A stretch of 64,000 nt of DNA from Bordetella genomosp. 4 (GCF_002261185.1 NZ_NEVQ01000007.1:1-64000), one strand, 5' to 3'. Counted from the stretch's first letter, positions 35,894 to 47,517 are shown. A program made the numbers and translations. Notes: generated by a model from the letters alone, not told the origin.

Positions 35894-36538
35894 TCAAGGC
35901 GACAAGCGGTCGATGACCCAGCCACCCTGGCCGTCGGGTAAATAACGCAGGCGGTCATGCAGCCGCGATGCGCGGCCCTGCCAAAATTCGAACAAGGTCG
36001 GCACGAGGCGGTAACCGCCCCAGTGGGGCGGCCTGGGCGGCTGATCGCCATAACGCTCGCGGAATGTCCGCTCGCGGGCTTCGAGTTCGGCGCGCGTAAT
36101 GGGCTGGCTTTGCTCTGAGGCCCAGGCGCCCAGGCGAGAGCCCAGCGGGCGGCTATGGAAATACGCGTCGGACTCCTCGGCCGAGACCTTTTCGATGACG
36201 CCCTCGATGCGTACCTGGCGTTCCAGCGGTTGCCAGAAAAACAGCAACGCGGCGCGCGGATTGGCCAGCAGGTCGCGTCCTTTACGAGACTCGTAATTGG
36301 TAAAGAACACAAAACCCCGCGCATCAAAGCCTTTGATCAGCACGGTCCGGGCCGATGGCTGGCCTGTGCTGTCGACGGTGGCCAGCGTCATGGCGTTGGG
36401 TTCGGGGACCTTGGCCTGCAGGGCCTCGTCAAACCACTGAGTGAATTGGTCGAGCGGCGACGCGGCGGCGGTCTCCTCGAGCAGGACACTTTTCTCGTAG
36501 CTTTGGCGCAAATCAGATACAGACATGAGGCGGGACAT
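35894..36538 (-). CDS. pdxH: Pyridoxamine 5'-phosphate oxidase
   Basis: This 214-residue FMN enzyme makes pyridoxal 5'-phosphate, the last step of vitamin B6 synthesis and salvage. Family motifs are [30 protein letters not shown] and [19 protein letters not shown], and it ends with WVIDRLSP. Length is typical. A second in-frame ATG four codons in (36526) is an alternative start. Confidence 0.95.
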   Translation of the reverse strand: MSRLMSVSDLRQSYEKSVLLEETAAASPLDQFTQWFDEALQAKVPEPNAMTLATVDSTGQPSARTVLIKGFDARGFVFFTNYESRKGRDLLANPRAALLFFWQPLERQVRIEGVIEKVSAEESDAYFHSRPLGSRLGAWASEQSQPITRAELEARERTFRERYGDQPPRPPHWGGYRLVPTLFEFWQGRASRLHDRLRYLPDGQGGWVIDRLSP

Positions 36539-36592
36539 CCAGGCGCATCAGAAATCGGGTATCCCCCAGTTTACCGCCTTCGTGGAATAGGT

Positions 36593-37246
36593 TCAGTTAT
36601 CTGGCAGCGGGTCGGTCTGTTCTTCGAGTTGCCGGGCTATCCGGTCCAGGCGCGCGTCATGTATACCAGCCTCGCGCAGAGCCGAGGCGGTCTGGACCAC
36701 ATATTCCGTGCAGGGGCCGCAGCTGCCGGATGCGCGCCGCACGATGGCCAGCAATTCGGGCTCGGGCAGCGTCCGGATGTACGCCGGGTTGTCGCGGTTC
36801 ATGATGAATACCAGCGCGCGTACCGAGCCTTGGTCCGTGGTGCAGTTGATCCACCGGGGCAGATAGGCGCCGGTGGACATTTCGCGATTCCACAGTGCGG
36901 GGAAAAATTCAGGGACGGATTTGCCCGCCAAGCGATAGACCACACCCCGGCAGGAACCGCCGCGGTCCAGGCCGAATACCAGGCCGGGACATTCCGGCGT
37001 ACCGCGATTGACGCGTGACCACAAGCACAGCGCGCGATGGTGTCCGCGCAACGTCGCCAGCCGCCGTTCCTGGAAATCGAAGTCAGGCCGCCAGATCAGC
37101 GAGCCATAGGCATAGACCCAGACGTCTTCGCCTTCACGCCAATGTTTAAGAGCTTCGTCGAGTGAGGCTTGTCGTTCTTCGGGCGTCCAGAGACGAAAAG
37201 GGGGAACGGGGGCGGTGAGGGCGGAGGGGGGAGTCGGCGAATTCAC
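36593..37246 (-). CDS. ChaC-like gamma-glutamylcyclotransferase (glutathione-specific)
   Basis: This 217-residue protein is of the ChaC type that cleaves glutathione to 5-oxoproline and Cys-Gly in the cytosol. It has the diagnostic VWVYAYGSLIWRPDFDF (YGSL loop binding the substrate) and CTEYVVQTASALREAGI. The open frame extends further upstream into the MFS gene, but the GTG at 37246 gives a GTGA overlap with the MFS stop and a normal length, so I use it. Translation is probably coupled to the transporter. Confidence 0.87.
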   Translation of the reverse strand: MNSPTPPSALTAPVPPFRLWTPEERQASLDEALKHWREGEDVWVYAYGSLIWRPDFDFQERRLATLRGHHRALCLWSRVNRGTPECPGLVFGLDRGGSCRGVVYRLAGKSVPEFFPALWNREMSTGAYLPRWINCTTDQGSVRALVFIMNRDNPAYIRTLPEPELLAIVRRASGSCGPCTEYVVQTASALREAGIHDARLDRIARQLEEQTDPLPDN

Positions 37247-38457
37247 GGCGCGGGATTTTCTGCGTCTTGCGGGGGGTGACGATTGGCCCAGCCGCCTGCG
37301 CTCAGCGCGGCAGCGTAGGCCCAAAACAAGGGAGCGATGCCAATTACCGCACCCAATGCGCCAAAGGTCAATGGCAGAGAGACTTGCGAGGCATTGATGA
37401 ATGCCATCCGCAAGCCCACGGCCTCTGCGGCCCGACCATGCGGCGTATGTTGGTGCAGTAGCGACAGCATACTCGGTTGGCAGCATCCCAGGGCCAATCC
37501 CAGCACAAAAGAGAGCCCGATCAGGACCGCAACGTCGGCGAAAAGCGGGTAAATGAGAAAATCTACCGCTGTGATGACCATGGCGGTGCGCACCAGCGTC
37601 CAGGAACGTACGCGCGTCTGGATAAATGGTAATGCCAGCCGGATGAGGAAAGTTCCCAGCGCGAAGGACGCCAGTATGGTGCCGATCGTGGTGGCGGATA
37701 GCCCGATGGCGACGCCGAACAGCGGTACGACAAATAGGTGCGTATCCCAGGCGCCCGACAAAATGGTGTTAACCATCAGGATGCGCCGCAAGGGTGGGAG
37801 ATGCAGCAATTCGGTGGCGCGCCGCCGTGCGAGCTGCCGCGAAGCGGGCTCCATGCTGTCGTCTACTGCCCGCAGGGCCGGCTGTAGTCGGCGCAGCCCA
37901 GCCAGCGCCAACAGCGGTCCCAGGGTCAGAATGCCGAATGCCAACCGCGAGCCCAGATGGTCGATGGCCAGCCCGGCGATGAGCGGACCGCTAAAGCCGG
38001 ATCCCGCCATGGAGAGCGACAGCCAGGAAAAATTGCGCAGGCGGCGGGCAGGCTCTGCATGCCCCAGCACGTCCTGCGTCGCGACTTGGTGCAACATAAA
38101 GCCAATACCGATGCTACAGGCCGCAATTAGCAGCGTGATCTGGTGTTGGTGGATAAAGGGCAATACCGTGCCAACGACTACCAACGCGTTGCCCAAGGTG
38201 ATCGGACGCCGTATCCCGACACGGTCGATCCACTGGCCAGCCCGCACGGACATCAACATGGGAATCACCGCGAATACGGCGACCAGACTGCCTACGATAA
38301 ACGTAGATAGCCCCAATTGCAGGGCGGTTAGCGATACGGTGATGCGTCCGCCCGTGAGAGCGATGTGGTTGAGCATGGCAACCACGCACAGCAGACCCGC
38401 TCCGGAAAACTCCGTCGCGTGAGAGGAAGACGAGGGGGAATGGGCTGAAGTTGACAC
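37243..38457 (-). CDS. MFS transporter
   Basis: This 12-helix major-facilitator protein carries the loop 2-3 motif RAGQWIDRVGIRRP. The start is uncertain. The frame is open to 38616 (GTG), with an ATG at 38568, but the first hydrophobic helix begins only about 15 residues after the GTG at 38457, which gives about 404 residues, normal for the family; none of the starts has a good ribosome site. The stop overlaps the ChaC-like gene start. Possible export of a peptide or amino acid; substrate unknown. The ~300 bases up to tcdA hold nothing else I recognise. Confidence 0.8.
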   Translation of the reverse strand: MSTSAHSPSSSSHATEFSGAGLLCVVAMLNHIALTGGRITVSLTALQLGLSTFIVGSLVAVFAVIPMLMSVRAGQWIDRVGIRRPITLGNALVVVGTVLPFIHQHQITLLIAACSIGIGFMLHQVATQDVLGHAEPARRLRNFSWLSLSMAGSGFSGPLIAGLAIDHLGSRLAFGILTLGPLLALAGLRRLQPALRAVDDSMEPASRQLARRRATELLHLPPLRRILMVNTILSGAWDTHLFVVPLFGVAIGLSATTIGTILASFALGTFLIRLALPFIQTRVRSWTLVRTAMVITAVDFLIYPLFADVAVLIGLSFVLGLALGCCQPSMLSLLHQHTPHGRAAEAVGLRMAFINASQVSLPLTFGALGAVIGIAPLFWAYAAALSAGGWANRHPPQDAENPAP

Positions 38458-38756
38458 TGATGCGGCATTAACTTCTGCGATTTTGATCTTAAGTCGCTGG
38501 GGTGTCGATACACAGGGAGACAGCAATCCGAGGCGGATCAGAAAACCGAACCTGACAGTTGCCGGCATGTAGCAGCCCGGTTGGGATGAACTGATGCTAA
38601 TTAATTGATAGATCACAGAAGTTGTGCTTTCCCCTGCCTGCTGGGCGCCGCAAGCCGAAGATCGTCAGGGTGTGTCCTTATTGCAACGCTTGGCCGCAGC
38701 AGGTTTGTTTCTCGGCTTCGCGCCCCGCGTGACGCCGTCGTGGGAAAATAGCGTCC

Positions 38757-39605
38757 ATGGATATTTCAGCTACCTTGGATGACGTCGATGCCGAACGCCG
38801 TTTCGGCGGATTGGCGCGCTTGTATGGCCCGAATGCGCCGGCCCTTTTGCGTCAGGCTCACATTGCGGTGGCGGGCTTGGGCGGCGTCGGGTCCTGGGTG
38901 GCAGAAGCCCTGGCCCGTTGTGGTGTGGGGGCGTTGACCCTGATCGATCTGGACAACATCGCGGAATCCAATGTCAATCGGCAGATTCATGCCCTGACCT
39001 CTACCATCGGGCAGTCCAAGGTCGACGCCATGGCGGATCGGATTCAGGCGATCAACCCGGCGTGCGTGTTGACGCGTGTCGAGGATTTTGTCGAGCCCGG
39101 CAATATCGGGCAGGTGCTGCCCGGCCCCTATACCGTGCTGGCCGATTGCACGGATCAGGCGGCGGCCAAAATCGCGATGGTGTTGTACGCCCGCGAGCGT
39201 CGTGTGCCGCTGCTATTGTGCGGCGGCGCGGGGGGCAAGACGGACCCGCTGGCCCTGCGAGCAGGGGATCTGTCGCAAGCCGTGAACGACGCGCTCTTGG
39301 CGAAGCTGCGTAATCAATTGCGCCGCCAGCACGGATTTCCCAAGGCCAGCGATGCGCGGGGCAAGGCGCTCAAACGGGTTCCGCGCATGGGCGTGAGGGC
39401 GCTCTGGTTTGATCAGCCGGCGATCATGCCCGCCGCCTGGGCACGCGCTGCCGAGGTGACTGACGATATGGGGGCGGCCGGGCAGACGGTGGCGCCGCAA
39501 GGGTTGTCGTGCGCGGGATATGGCTCTGTCGTGACCGTGACGGCGGCGATGGGTATGGCAGTCGCTAATGAGGCGCTGCAACTGGCGTTGAAAGCAAAGG
39601 CGTAG
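38757..39605 (+). CDS. tcdA: tRNA threonylcarbamoyladenosine dehydratase
   Basis: This 282-residue E1-like (ThiF/MoeB fold) enzyme cyclises t6A to ct6A at position 37 of tRNA using ATP. It has the nucleotide loop GLGGVGSW (residues 40-47), D64/D66 (LIDLDNIAESNVNRQ with the R finger), and the C-terminal PQGLSCAGYGSVVTVTAAMG typical of TcdA/CsdL. The N-terminal RRFGGLARLYG also matches. It stands alone, facing the pabC gene. Confidence 0.93.
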   Translation: MDISATLDDVDAERRFGGLARLYGPNAPALLRQAHIAVAGLGGVGSWVAEALARCGVGALTLIDLDNIAESNVNRQIHALTSTIGQSKVDAMADRIQAINPACVLTRVEDFVEPGNIGQVLPGPYTVLADCTDQAAAKIAMVLYARERRVPLLLCGGAGGKTDPLALRAGDLSQAVNDALLAKLRNQLRRQHGFPKASDARGKALKRVPRMGVRALWFDQPAIMPAAWARAAEVTDDMGAAGQTVAPQGLSCAGYGSVVTVTAAMGMAVANEALQLALKAKA

Positions 39606-39637
39606 CCAGCGCCTGACTATCCCGGTTCAACACGGAC

Positions 39638-39657
39638 GCCGGCCGCTCTAGGCCGGC
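39638..39657. terminator. Small GC stem-loop between convergent tcdA and pabC
   Basis: GCCGGCC (39638-39644) pairs with GGCCGGC (39651-39657) around a six-base loop, in the short gap between two converging genes. There is no T run, so termination is only suggested by position. Confidence 0.35.
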
Positions 39658-39674
39658 AGCCTGCTGCGCACGGA

Positions 39675-40310
39675 TCAGGCTGATCTCAGGGTGACGTCGA
39701 ACCAGCCGCGTAGCGCATTGGACAGGCGTATGCCTTCGGCCTCATGCAGATCCTGCGCGGTCAGGGTGCGTTCGTGCACCGACTCTCGGTCGAGCAACTC
39801 GGCGCGTTGCACGCCTGGCAGGCAGCCGCTGCTGGTCGGGGGGGTGTACCAAACGCCCCGAATCAACAGATAAACATTACTGCGGCTGCCTTCGCAGAGT
39901 TCTCCGTGTTGATTCAGGTACAGCAGATCAAATACATCGGGATGCGCGGCCAGCCAGCTTGTGGCCTCGGTGTACCAGGGCCGATAGGTGGTTTTGTAGC
40001 GCAGCAGGGGCTCGTCGGCGTCGAGCACCTCATCGGACAGCATAATGTGCTGAACGCCGGACAACGCGGGCAATAGTGCGGTTTGAACGGTGCGGTGTCC
40101 CGTGCGACTGACCAGTAATCGCAGCCGGTGTGCGCCGGGTGTGGTCACCATCGATAGCGCGGAATAAAGCGCTCGTTCGATTTCCAGCTCGCCTGCCCAC
40201 GGATAGTCCAGCGCGGCGCAACTGGCCTCCAGACGGGCCAGGTGGCGCGGCAGCAGAGGAATGTTGCCCTCTGCGTCGACTAGCATGGTTTCGATCAACT
40301 CAGCAGACAT
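39675..40310 (-). CDS. pabC: Aminotransferase class IV, aminodeoxychorismate lyase-like
   Basis: This 211-residue fold-type IV PLP enzyme should release 4-aminobenzoate from aminodeoxychorismate for folate synthesis. The PLP lysine is K106 in LLRYKTTYRPWY, and the LYLNQHGELCEGSRSNVYL strand is typical. I use ATG 40310; the longer frame would overlap the pabB end and adds unrelated residues. It follows pabB after 125 bases, which supports the role. In relatives the two can be fused; here they are separate. Confidence 0.85.
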   Translation of the reverse strand: MSAELIETMLVDAEGNIPLLPRHLARLEASCAALDYPWAGELEIERALYSALSMVTTPGAHRLRLLVSRTGHRTVQTALLPALSGVQHIMLSDEVLDADEPLLRYKTTYRPWYTEATSWLAAHPDVFDLLYLNQHGELCEGSRSNVYLLIRGVWYTPPTSSGCLPGVQRAELLDRESVHERTLTAQDLHEAEGIRLSNALRGWFDVTLRSA

Positions 40311-40435
40311 GATCTGAATCTCGAGTGCGGAAAACGGCCCGGCGATGGAATCAGGGGCAAGTTGGAATGTTATCCGATGATGGGCGATGAGGCCGGCATC
40401 GATATCGGTACGGATGCCGCCGTCGAGGGAGATGT

Positions 40436-41701
40436 CTACGCCGATACCGATGCAGATGTCACCATGGCATCCTGCAAAAGTCTGGCCTTCCACTGGCATT
40501 CCTGCCATTCCAGTTCCGGATCCGAGTCGTGCACGATGCCGCCGCCGACGCTATACACGCCGTGGCCGGTTTGATCCAGCACCAGCGTTCGAATCGCGAC
40601 GTTCAGTGAAAAATCTCCATCGGGCGCGAGCCAGCCAATAGCCCCGCAGTACAGGCCGCGCGGTGCGATTTCCATTTGGCGGATGCGCCGCATGGCGGCG
40701 ACCTTGGGCGCGCCGGTAATCGAGCCGCAAGGAAACAGGGCGTGCAGGATCTGGCTGAAGGTCGCGTCCAGAACCTCGGCGGTCACCGTGGAGGTCATCG
40801 TCCATACGGTAGGGTAGCGTTCCAGGGTGAAGAGGGCTGGCACCTGGACCGAGCCGGGGCGGGCCAGGCGGCCGAGATCATTGCGCAGCAGGTCCACGAT
40901 CATCAGGTTTTCCGCGCGGTTCTTGACGCTGGCGTGCAGTTCGCGGCCCAGCCGTTTGTCCTCGGCGGGGTCGGGGTGGCGTGGCGAGGTGCCTTTCATC
41001 GGGCGCACCGTCAGGCGGGTGCCTTCTCGCCGCACGAACAGCTCGGGGGAAAACGACAGCACGGTGCGTTGGCCGTCTTCGATATAGGCTCCGTGGGCCA
41101 CCGGATGGAGCGCTGCGAGGTGCCGGTAAAGCGCACGCGGGTCGCCTTGTACCTGTACGTCCAGCGGCTGGGTGTAGTTCACCTGGTAGAGTTCGCCCGC
41201 GGCGATCAACTGGCGGATGGCCGCGATCTGGCGCAGATAGTCGGCCCGTGCCATGCGAGGCCGGATGGAAGTGATATGCGCGGCTAGTGCATGCCGGCTA
41301 GGGATATCTACGGTGTGGGTGGAATCCAGGGAAGCCGAGGCAGTGACTTCGCGTGCGTGGGATGTGTTTTCCGAGGGCGGTGTCAGTACGGTTTTCTCCG
41401 CCGGCCACGGCGTTTCAACGGTCATGCGCTCGAACACCAATCCCGTCAGGCGAGGCGTGCCATCGGCGACCTGCCTGGCCGCCGCGCCGCCTGTGGGCGG
41501 CGGTAAGACGGTTTCGGGGGCCAGCCATTCCCCCAGTTCGTAATCGAGTAGCAGCGCGACCCAATGCCCCGCGCGGCGCGCGGCCTCGATGGCGTCCAGG
41601 GCAGAAGAAAGCTCCTCCGGGCGACGGGCTTCGATGCGCTGGCGCAGGCGCTGCAGATTCAATGCACGCCCGGCCAGACGATCTTCAAAACGACATTGCA
41701 T
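40436..41701 (-). CDS. pabB: Aminodeoxychorismate synthase component I
   Basis: This 421-residue chorismate-binding enzyme aminates chorismate for p-aminobenzoate synthesis. The catalytic half (about residues 170-415) has PMKGTSPRHPDPAEDKRL, NRAENLMIVDLLRNDLGR and FPCGSITGAPKVAAMRRI; the N-terminal half is less conserved. The start ATG 41701 lies only five bases after the uvrA stop, so its ribosome site is inside uvrA and its expression may follow uvrA. Confidence 0.92.
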   Translation of the reverse strand: MQCRFEDRLAGRALNLQRLRQRIEARRPEELSSALDAIEAARRAGHWVALLLDYELGEWLAPETVLPPPTGGAAARQVADGTPRLTGLVFERMTVETPWPAEKTVLTPPSENTSHAREVTASASLDSTHTVDIPSRHALAAHITSIRPRMARADYLRQIAAIRQLIAAGELYQVNYTQPLDVQVQGDPRALYRHLAALHPVAHGAYIEDGQRTVLSFSPELFVRREGTRLTVRPMKGTSPRHPDPAEDKRLGRELHASVKNRAENLMIVDLLRNDLGRLARPGSVQVPALFTLERYPTVWTMTSTVTAEVLDATFSQILHALFPCGSITGAPKVAAMRRIRQMEIAPRGLYCGAIGWLAPDGDFSLNVAIRTLVLDQTGHGVYSVGGGIVHDSDPELEWQECQWKARLLQDAMVTSASVSA

Positions 41702-41706
41702 GATGC

Positions 41707-44700
41707 TTACTGCTGTTGTGCGAGAAATTCCGTCAAGACGCGGCCGGTATGCGAGCGTTCGCGCAAGGTCATCACATGTTCGGGCGAACCCTCGGCGACC
41801 AGTTGGCCGCCGCCGGTGCCGCCTTCGGGGCCGAGGTCGAGCAGCCAATCGGCTTCGGCGATCACGTCGAGATTGTGCTCGATCACGACAACAGTGTTGC
41901 CGGCCTCGACCAGGCGATGCAGCACATGGATCAATTTTTCCACATCGGCCATCGACAGGCCGACCGTCGGCTCGTCCAGCACATACAGCGTGTGCGGAAT
42001 GCGCGATGCGCGGCCAGTCGTGATGACTCCTTCGGTCAAACGGGCTTTCGACAGCTCGGTGACCAGCTTGATGCGCTGCGCTTCGCCTCCCGATAGGGTG
42101 GGCGAAGGCTGGCCCAGTGTCAGGTATCCGAGACCCACGTCCTGCATCAGTTGCAGAGGGCGATGAATCTTGGGATGCGCGGTGAAGTAGCCCAGCGCAT
42201 CGTCGACCTCCATGTTGAGCAGTTCGCCCGCGTTTTTGCCGCGCATTTGAACTGACAGCGTGTCGCTATTGAAGCGCGCGCCGTTGCAGGCATCGCAGGG
42301 CACTTTGACGTCGGGCAGGAAGTTCATTTCGATGGTGCGCATGCCCTGGCCTTCGCAAATGGGGCAGCGGCCATCGCCGGTGTTGAACGAGAACCGCGCT
42401 GCGCTCCATCCGCGCATGCGGGCCTCGCGCGTATCGGCGAATTGGCGGCGCACGTCATCCCAGAACCCGATATAGGTGGCCGGGCAGGAACGCGGGGTTT
42501 TGCCGATGGGAGTCTGGTCGACTTCCAGAACGCGGTCGATTGCCTCCCAGCCGCTGATGCGTTCGCAGCCGTTCCAGCGCGGGGCTTTGGATTGCGAGAC
42601 GGCTTGCAGCAGATTGTCCAGCAGCACTTCGCGTGCGAGCGTGGATTTGCCGGACCCTGACACCCCTGTGACGACGCTCAGGCGGCCAATGGGAATGCGG
42701 GCATCGACATGGCGTAGATTGTGCAGATGTGCGCCATGGATCTGAATCATGGGCGTGTCATTGTCTATCGCGCGGCGGCCGTTGAGCGGATGCTTCAAGG
42801 GCTTGGCCAGATAACGGCCGGTGACCGACTCGGGGGCGTCGATCAGGGCCTGCGCGCTGCCTTGCGCCACGACGCGGCCGCCGCGCACGCCTGCGCCGGG
42901 GCCAATGTCGATGATGTGCGAGGCACGGCGAATGGTGTCGTCATCGTGCTCCACCACGACCAGCGTATTGCCGTTGCCTTCGAGGCGGGCGAGGGCGTCC
43001 AGCAGGATGCGGTTATCGCGAGGATGCAGGCCGATGGTAGGCTCGTCCAGCACGTAGCACACGCCTTGCAGGTTCGAACCCAGTTGTGCCGCGAGCCGGA
43101 TGCGTTGGGCTTCGCCGCCGGACAAGGTGGGCGCGGCGCGGTCCAGCGCCAGATAATCCAGGCCGACTTCTTTCATGAAATTCAGGCGGCCGCGAATCTC
43201 CGTCAGGATATCGCGCGCAATTTCGCCCTCGCGGCCGCGCGCGACCAGGCCGGTGAAAAAGGTGTGCGCCTCCGAAACCGGCATGGCGGCGAGCTCGGCG
43301 ATGGATCGGTCACGCCAGCGCACGGCGCGTGCTACGCGATTCAGGCGCTGGCCATCGCAGACCGTGCAAGTATGAGCCTCGCCATCGTAGCCAGCATTCC
43401 AGGCGGATTCCTCGCCGGTTTGCTCGGCGTCGAAATCCTGCAGTTGTACGCCCGTGCCAAAGCATCCCGTGCACCAGCCATGTTTGGAGTTGTACGAAAA
43501 CAGGCGCGGGTCCGGTTCGGGGAAACTGGTGCCGCACGAGGGGCAGGCGCGCTTGACCGAGAAATGCTGCTGCTGCAGCTCGCTGTCGAGCGCTTCGTGC
43601 AGTTTGTTGACCGGCCAGACCATACTGAGGACGCCTTGGCCGTGTTCCAGGGCCTGTTTGACAGCATCGCGCAGCGCAGCCTCGTTGTCGGGATCGACGA
43701 TCAGATCGGCAATCGGCAACTCGATGGTGTGTTCCTTGTAGCGATCCAGGCGCGGCCAGGGACTGACGGGGATAAATGTGCCGTCGACACGCAAGTGCGT
43801 GTAGCCCTTGGAGCCCGCCCACTTGGCCAAATCTGTGTAGTAGCCCTTGCGTGCAGTAACCAGCGGCGCGAGCAGGCCGATGTGCTGGCCCTTGTGCTCG
43901 CGCAACAGGCGCGCCACGATCTGGTCCGTGTTTTGCGGTTCGACCGCGACCTGGCAGTCGGGGCAATATTGCGTGCCCAGCTTGACGTACAGCAGGCGCA
44001 GAAAATGGTGAATCTCCGTCATCGTGGCGACGGTGGATTTACGCCCGCCGCGGCTGGTGCGCTGTTCGATCGCGACCGTGGGCGGAATACCGAAAATCGC
44101 GTCGACGTCCGGTTTGCCGGCAGGTTGCACGATGGCGCGTGCGTACGCGTTCAGCGATTCCAGATAACGGCGTTGGCCCTCGTTGAACAGAATGTCAAAG
44201 GCCAGCGTGGATTTGCCCGAGCCCGAGACGCCGGTGATGACGGTGAACTTGTCGTGCGGGATCTCGACGTTGACGTTTTTCAGATTGTGTTCGCGTGCAT
44301 TACGTATCTCGATGGCTTGCGCCTGGCGCCGGCGGCGCATGAGAGATTGCAGCGGCGTACCAGCGCTTTCCGCATACGCGGCGACGGGTTCGGCCAAGGT
44401 GAGCGCGGATGAATCCTGTGTGGCTGACGCGGCATCAATATCGGCATCGCCAGCCGCTCGGTCTGCGACGCGTGCCGCGTCAGTTTTGGCTGCATTGACG
44501 ATCTGGCTCGGCAGCACACTGACTTCATAGTCGCGTAACGCCGCACCGGTATGCGAGCGCGGGTTGTCCATCAAGTCTTGAGGAGTGCCGACACCGACGA
44601 CGAGACCGCCGGCGTCGCCGCCTTCGGGGCCTAGATCGATCAGCCAATCTGCAGCACGGATGACGTCGAGATTGTGTTCGATCACCAGCAGGGTATGCCC

Positions 44701-47517
44701 GGCTGCAAGCAGTTTGCGGAATGCACGCATCAAGCGCGAAACGTCGTCAAAGTGCAGGCCGGTCGTCGGCTCGTCGAACAGGAACAGGCTGCCTTTTTTG
44801 GCGACCTTGGCGGTCGAGATGCCGCTGCGCGCGGCTTCGGCCAAATGGCCGGCGAGCTTCAAGCGCTGAGCCTCGCCGCCGGATAGCGTGGGGACGGGTT
44901 GTCCTAATCGCACGTATTCGAGACCCACATCGGCCAATGGTGCCAATCCGGTCTGCACATCACGCAAGCCTTTGAAAAATTCCAAGGCCTCGCTGACGGT
45001 CATCTCCAGGACCTCGTCTATCGAGGCGTTCTTGCCGAGGTGTTCGATGCGCACCTCGAGCACCTCGGGACGGAATCGCCGTCCGTCGCAATCGGGGCAA
45101 CGCAGATAGACGTCGGAGAGGAACTGCATCTCCACATGTTCGAAACCCGTGCCGCCGCAGGTGGGGCAACGTCCATCGCCGCTATTGAAACTGAACGTGC
45201 CCGCGGTGTAGGCGCGTTCTTTGGCGAGTGGCGCCTGGGCAAAGAGCTTGCGGATCGCATCGAAGGCCCCGACATAGCTCGCCGGGTTGGAGCGTGCGGT
45301 CTTGCCGATGGGGGTTTGATCGACCATCACCACGTCGGCAATCTGCTCGGCGCCCAGCAAGCGCTCGAACGAACCTGGGGCTTCGGAGGGTTTGCCTTGG
45401 TATTTCAGCAGGGCCGGATACAGCACGTCCTGGACCAAGGTCGATTTGCCCGAGCCCGATACGCCGGTGACACACACGAGCCGGCCGAGCGGTAGTTCGA
45501 TAGAGACGTTGCGCAGATTGTGCGCGGTAGCGCCTTCTAGTAGCAGGCGCGGCGTATTGGCGGCGACGGGCATGGGGCGCGGCGCTTCGACACGTTGGCG
45601 TCCTCCCAGGTAGTCGCCGGTGAGCGTGTGAGAACTGCGCAACTGTGCGGGCGTGCCGTCGAACACAATGCGTCCACCGCGTTCGCCAGGGCCTGGCCCG
45701 ATGTCGATGATCCGGTCCGCAGCCACCATGACCTGAGGGTCATGTTCGACGACGACCAGAGTATTGCCGGCCTGGCGCAATCGATGCATGACTTCGACGA
45801 CGCGGTGCATGTCGCGCGGGTGCAGCCCGATAGACGGCTCGTCCAGAACGAACAGCGTGTTGACCAGCGAGGTGCCTAACGCCGTGGTCAGGTTGATGCG
45901 TTGTACTTCGCCTCCGGACAAAGTGCGGCTTTGGCGGTCCAGCGTCAGATAGCCCAAGCCCACGTCGCAGAGAAATTTCAATCGCGCGCGGACCTCGGTC
46001 AGCAACAGATCGGCGGCGGCATCTAGCACGCCGGTGAACGAAAGCGTGTCAAAGAAGCTGCGCACGCGTTCGATAGGCAGCAGCATGACGTCGTGAATCG
46101 ACAGACCGTCCAGGGCCTCGAGTTGTTCATGGCTCCATGCGGCCCCTACGGGCATGAAACGCGTATAGCGTTCGTCGCCCGGCGGCAGCACCGCGTCGGC
46201 CTCGGACTTGGTCCCCAAGCGCCACAGCAAGGCATCGGGCTTCAGACGTGCGCCACGACACGTCGGGCAGGGGGTATAGCTGCGATATTTGGAAAGCAGC
46301 ACGCGCACATGCATCTTGTAGGCGCGGCTTTCCAGCCAGGCAAAGAATCGATGTACACCGTACCACTGGGTTTTCCAGGCGTTGTTGCCGCCTTTCCAGT
46401 CGGGATCGCCGTGCAGCACCCAGTGGCGCTGCGCGTCGGTCATGGACTTCCACGGGACAGAGAGAGGGATGCCCGCGCGCGGCGCGTATTTGGCCAGATC
46501 GTCCTGGCATTCCTTGTACGAGGGCGTTTGCCAGGGTTTGATCGCGCCTTCGTTCAAGGTTTTGTTTTCGTCGGGGATGACCAGGCCGTAATCGATGCCG
46601 ATGACCCGCCCGAAACCGCGGCAGCTTTCGCAAGCGCCGAGCGGTGAATTAAACGAAAAACTGCTGGGCAGCGGATCGGTATATTCGATATCGCAGTCAG
46701 CACAATGCAGGCGATCGCTGTAATTCCAGACCTGTGCATCGACGCCTTCGTCATCGAGCACGTGAACGGCCATGTGTCCCGCGCCCATGCGCAGCGCCGT
46801 GTCCAGGGCCTCCATCAGGCGTTCGCGTTCTGCGCTGGAGTGGCGGAATCGGTCTTGCACCACGTGCAGAATGCGGCGTTCGTCGTTGGGCGTTGCGGCT
46901 TTGCCTTTGCTGGCGGCTTTTGCGCGTTTGCCGGCTGCCTTGGTCGCCGACGGCGCGCGGGTTTCTTCGTGGTGCACGCGGGTGTAGCCCTGCTGTTCGA
47001 GAAAACCGCGCACCTCGTCTTCTGTGAAGTTGGCGGGCACGGCAATCGGGAACGTAATGACCAGGCGTGGATCGCCCGCCGCCGGCGCGCGTTGCGCCAG
47101 CGAGGCGGCAATCGAGTCGGGCGTATCGCGCCGCACGAGTTTGCCGCAGCCGCGGCAGTAGAGCTTGGCGCCGCGCGCGAACAGGAGCTTGAGGTGATCG
47201 TTCAGCTCGGTCATCGTGCCCACGGTGCTGCGCGAGCTGCGCACCGGGTTGGTCTGGTCAATGGCGATGGCGGGCAAAATGCCCTCGATGCGATCGACCT
47301 GGGGCTTGTCCATTCGGTCCAGGAACTGGCGCGCATAGGGCGAAAAAGTTTCGACGTAGCGGCGCTGGCCCTCGGCATAAAGCGTATCGAACGCCAGCGA
47401 GCTCTTGCCCGAGCCCGACACGCCGGTAATGACGACGAGCTCGCCGGTGGCGAGCGTCAGATCCAGGTTTTTCAGGTTGTTTTGGCGGGCGCCGACGATG
47501 CGAATTTGAGAGCTCAT
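41707..47517 (-). CDS. uvrA: Double-length UvrA (two UvrA copies in one chain)
   Basis: At 1936 residues this is twice a normal UvrA. It carries four Walker A lysines (K38, K691, K1102, K1624), each in GVSGSGKS, four LSGGE signatures and paired CxxC zinc modules in each half. The first unit spans about 1-1000 with a Lys/Ala-rich insert in its UvrB-binding region, an Ala-rich linker covers about 1000-1065, and the second unit runs to the end. UvrA detects bulky DNA damage and loads UvrB. One chain would replace the usual UvrA dimer. No stop or frameshift separates the halves. A LexA box lies 72 bases upstream. Confidence 0.95.
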   Translation of the reverse strand: MSSQIRIVGARQNNLKNLDLTLATGELVVITGVSGSGKSSLAFDTLYAEGQRRYVETFSPYARQFLDRMDKPQVDRIEGILPAIAIDQTNPVRSSRSTVGTMTELNDHLKLLFARGAKLYCRGCGKLVRRDTPDSIAASLAQRAPAAGDPRLVITFPIAVPANFTEDEVRGFLEQQGYTRVHHEETRAPSATKAAGKRAKAASKGKAATPNDERRILHVVQDRFRHSSAERERLMEALDTALRMGAGHMAVHVLDDEGVDAQVWNYSDRLHCADCDIEYTDPLPSSFSFNSPLGACESCRGFGRVIGIDYGLVIPDENKTLNEGAIKPWQTPSYKECQDDLAKYAPRAGIPLSVPWKSMTDAQRHWVLHGDPDWKGGNNAWKTQWYGVHRFFAWLESRAYKMHVRVLLSKYRSYTPCPTCRGARLKPDALLWRLGTKSEADAVLPPGDERYTRFMPVGAAWSHEQLEALDGLSIHDVMLLPIERVRSFFDTLSFTGVLDAAADLLLTEVRARLKFLCDVGLGYLTLDRQSRTLSGGEVQRINLTTALGTSLVNTLFVLDEPSIGLHPRDMHRVVEVMHRLRQAGNTLVVVEHDPQVMVAADRIIDIGPGPGERGGRIVFDGTPAQLRSSHTLTGDYLGGRQRVEAPRPMPVAANTPRLLLEGATAHNLRNVSIELPLGRLVCVTGVSGSGKSTLVQDVLYPALLKYQGKPSEAPGSFERLLGAEQIADVVMVDQTPIGKTARSNPASYVGAFDAIRKLFAQAPLAKERAYTAGTFSFNSGDGRCPTCGGTGFEHVEMQFLSDVYLRCPDCDGRRFRPEVLEVRIEHLGKNASIDEVLEMTVSEALEFFKGLRDVQTGLAPLADVGLEYVRLGQPVPTLSGGEAQRLKLAGHLAEAARSGISTAKVAKKGSLFLFDEPTTGLHFDDVSRLMRAFRKLLAAGHTLLVIEHNLDVIRAADWLIDLGPEGGDAGGLVVGVGTPQDLMDNPRSHTGAALRDYEVSVLPSQIVNAAKTDAARVADRAAGDADIDAASATQDSSALTLAEPVAAYAESAGTPLQSLMRRRRQAQAIEIRNAREHNLKNVNVEIPHDKFTVITGVSGSGKSTLAFDILFNEGQRRYLESLNAYARAIVQPAGKPDVDAIFGIPPTVAIEQRTSRGGRKSTVATMTEIHHFLRLLYVKLGTQYCPDCQVAVEPQNTDQIVARLLREHKGQHIGLLAPLVTARKGYYTDLAKWAGSKGYTHLRVDGTFIPVSPWPRLDRYKEHTIELPIADLIVDPDNEAALRDAVKQALEHGQGVLSMVWPVNKLHEALDSELQQQHFSVKRACPSCGTSFPEPDPRLFSYNSKHGWCTGCFGTGVQLQDFDAEQTGEESAWNAGYDGEAHTCTVCDGQRLNRVARAVRWRDRSIAELAAMPVSEAHTFFTGLVARGREGEIARDILTEIRGRLNFMKEVGLDYLALDRAAPTLSGGEAQRIRLAAQLGSNLQGVCYVLDEPTIGLHPRDNRILLDALARLEGNGNTLVVVEHDDDTIRRASHIIDIGPGAGVRGGRVVAQGSAQALIDAPESVTGRYLAKPLKHPLNGRRAIDNDTPMIQIHGAHLHNLRHVDARIPIGRLSVVTGVSGSGKSTLAREVLLDNLLQAVSQSKAPRWNGCERISGWEAIDRVLEVDQTPIGKTPRSCPATYIGFWDDVRRQFADTREARMRGWSAARFSFNTGDGRCPICEGQGMRTIEMNFLPDVKVPCDACNGARFNSDTLSVQMRGKNAGELLNMEVDDALGYFTAHPKIHRPLQLMQDVGLGYLTLGQPSPTLSGGEAQRIKLVTELSKARLTEGVITTGRASRIPHTLYVLDEPTVGLSMADVEKLIHVLHRLVEAGNTVVVIEHNLDVIAEADWLLDLGPEGGTGGGQLVAEGSPEHVMTLRERSHTGRVLTEFLAQQQ

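Noticed and set aside
42721-44412. 563-codon plus-strand frame opposite uvrA
   Set aside because: Shadow of the uvrA coding pattern; no recognisable motif and no ribosome site.
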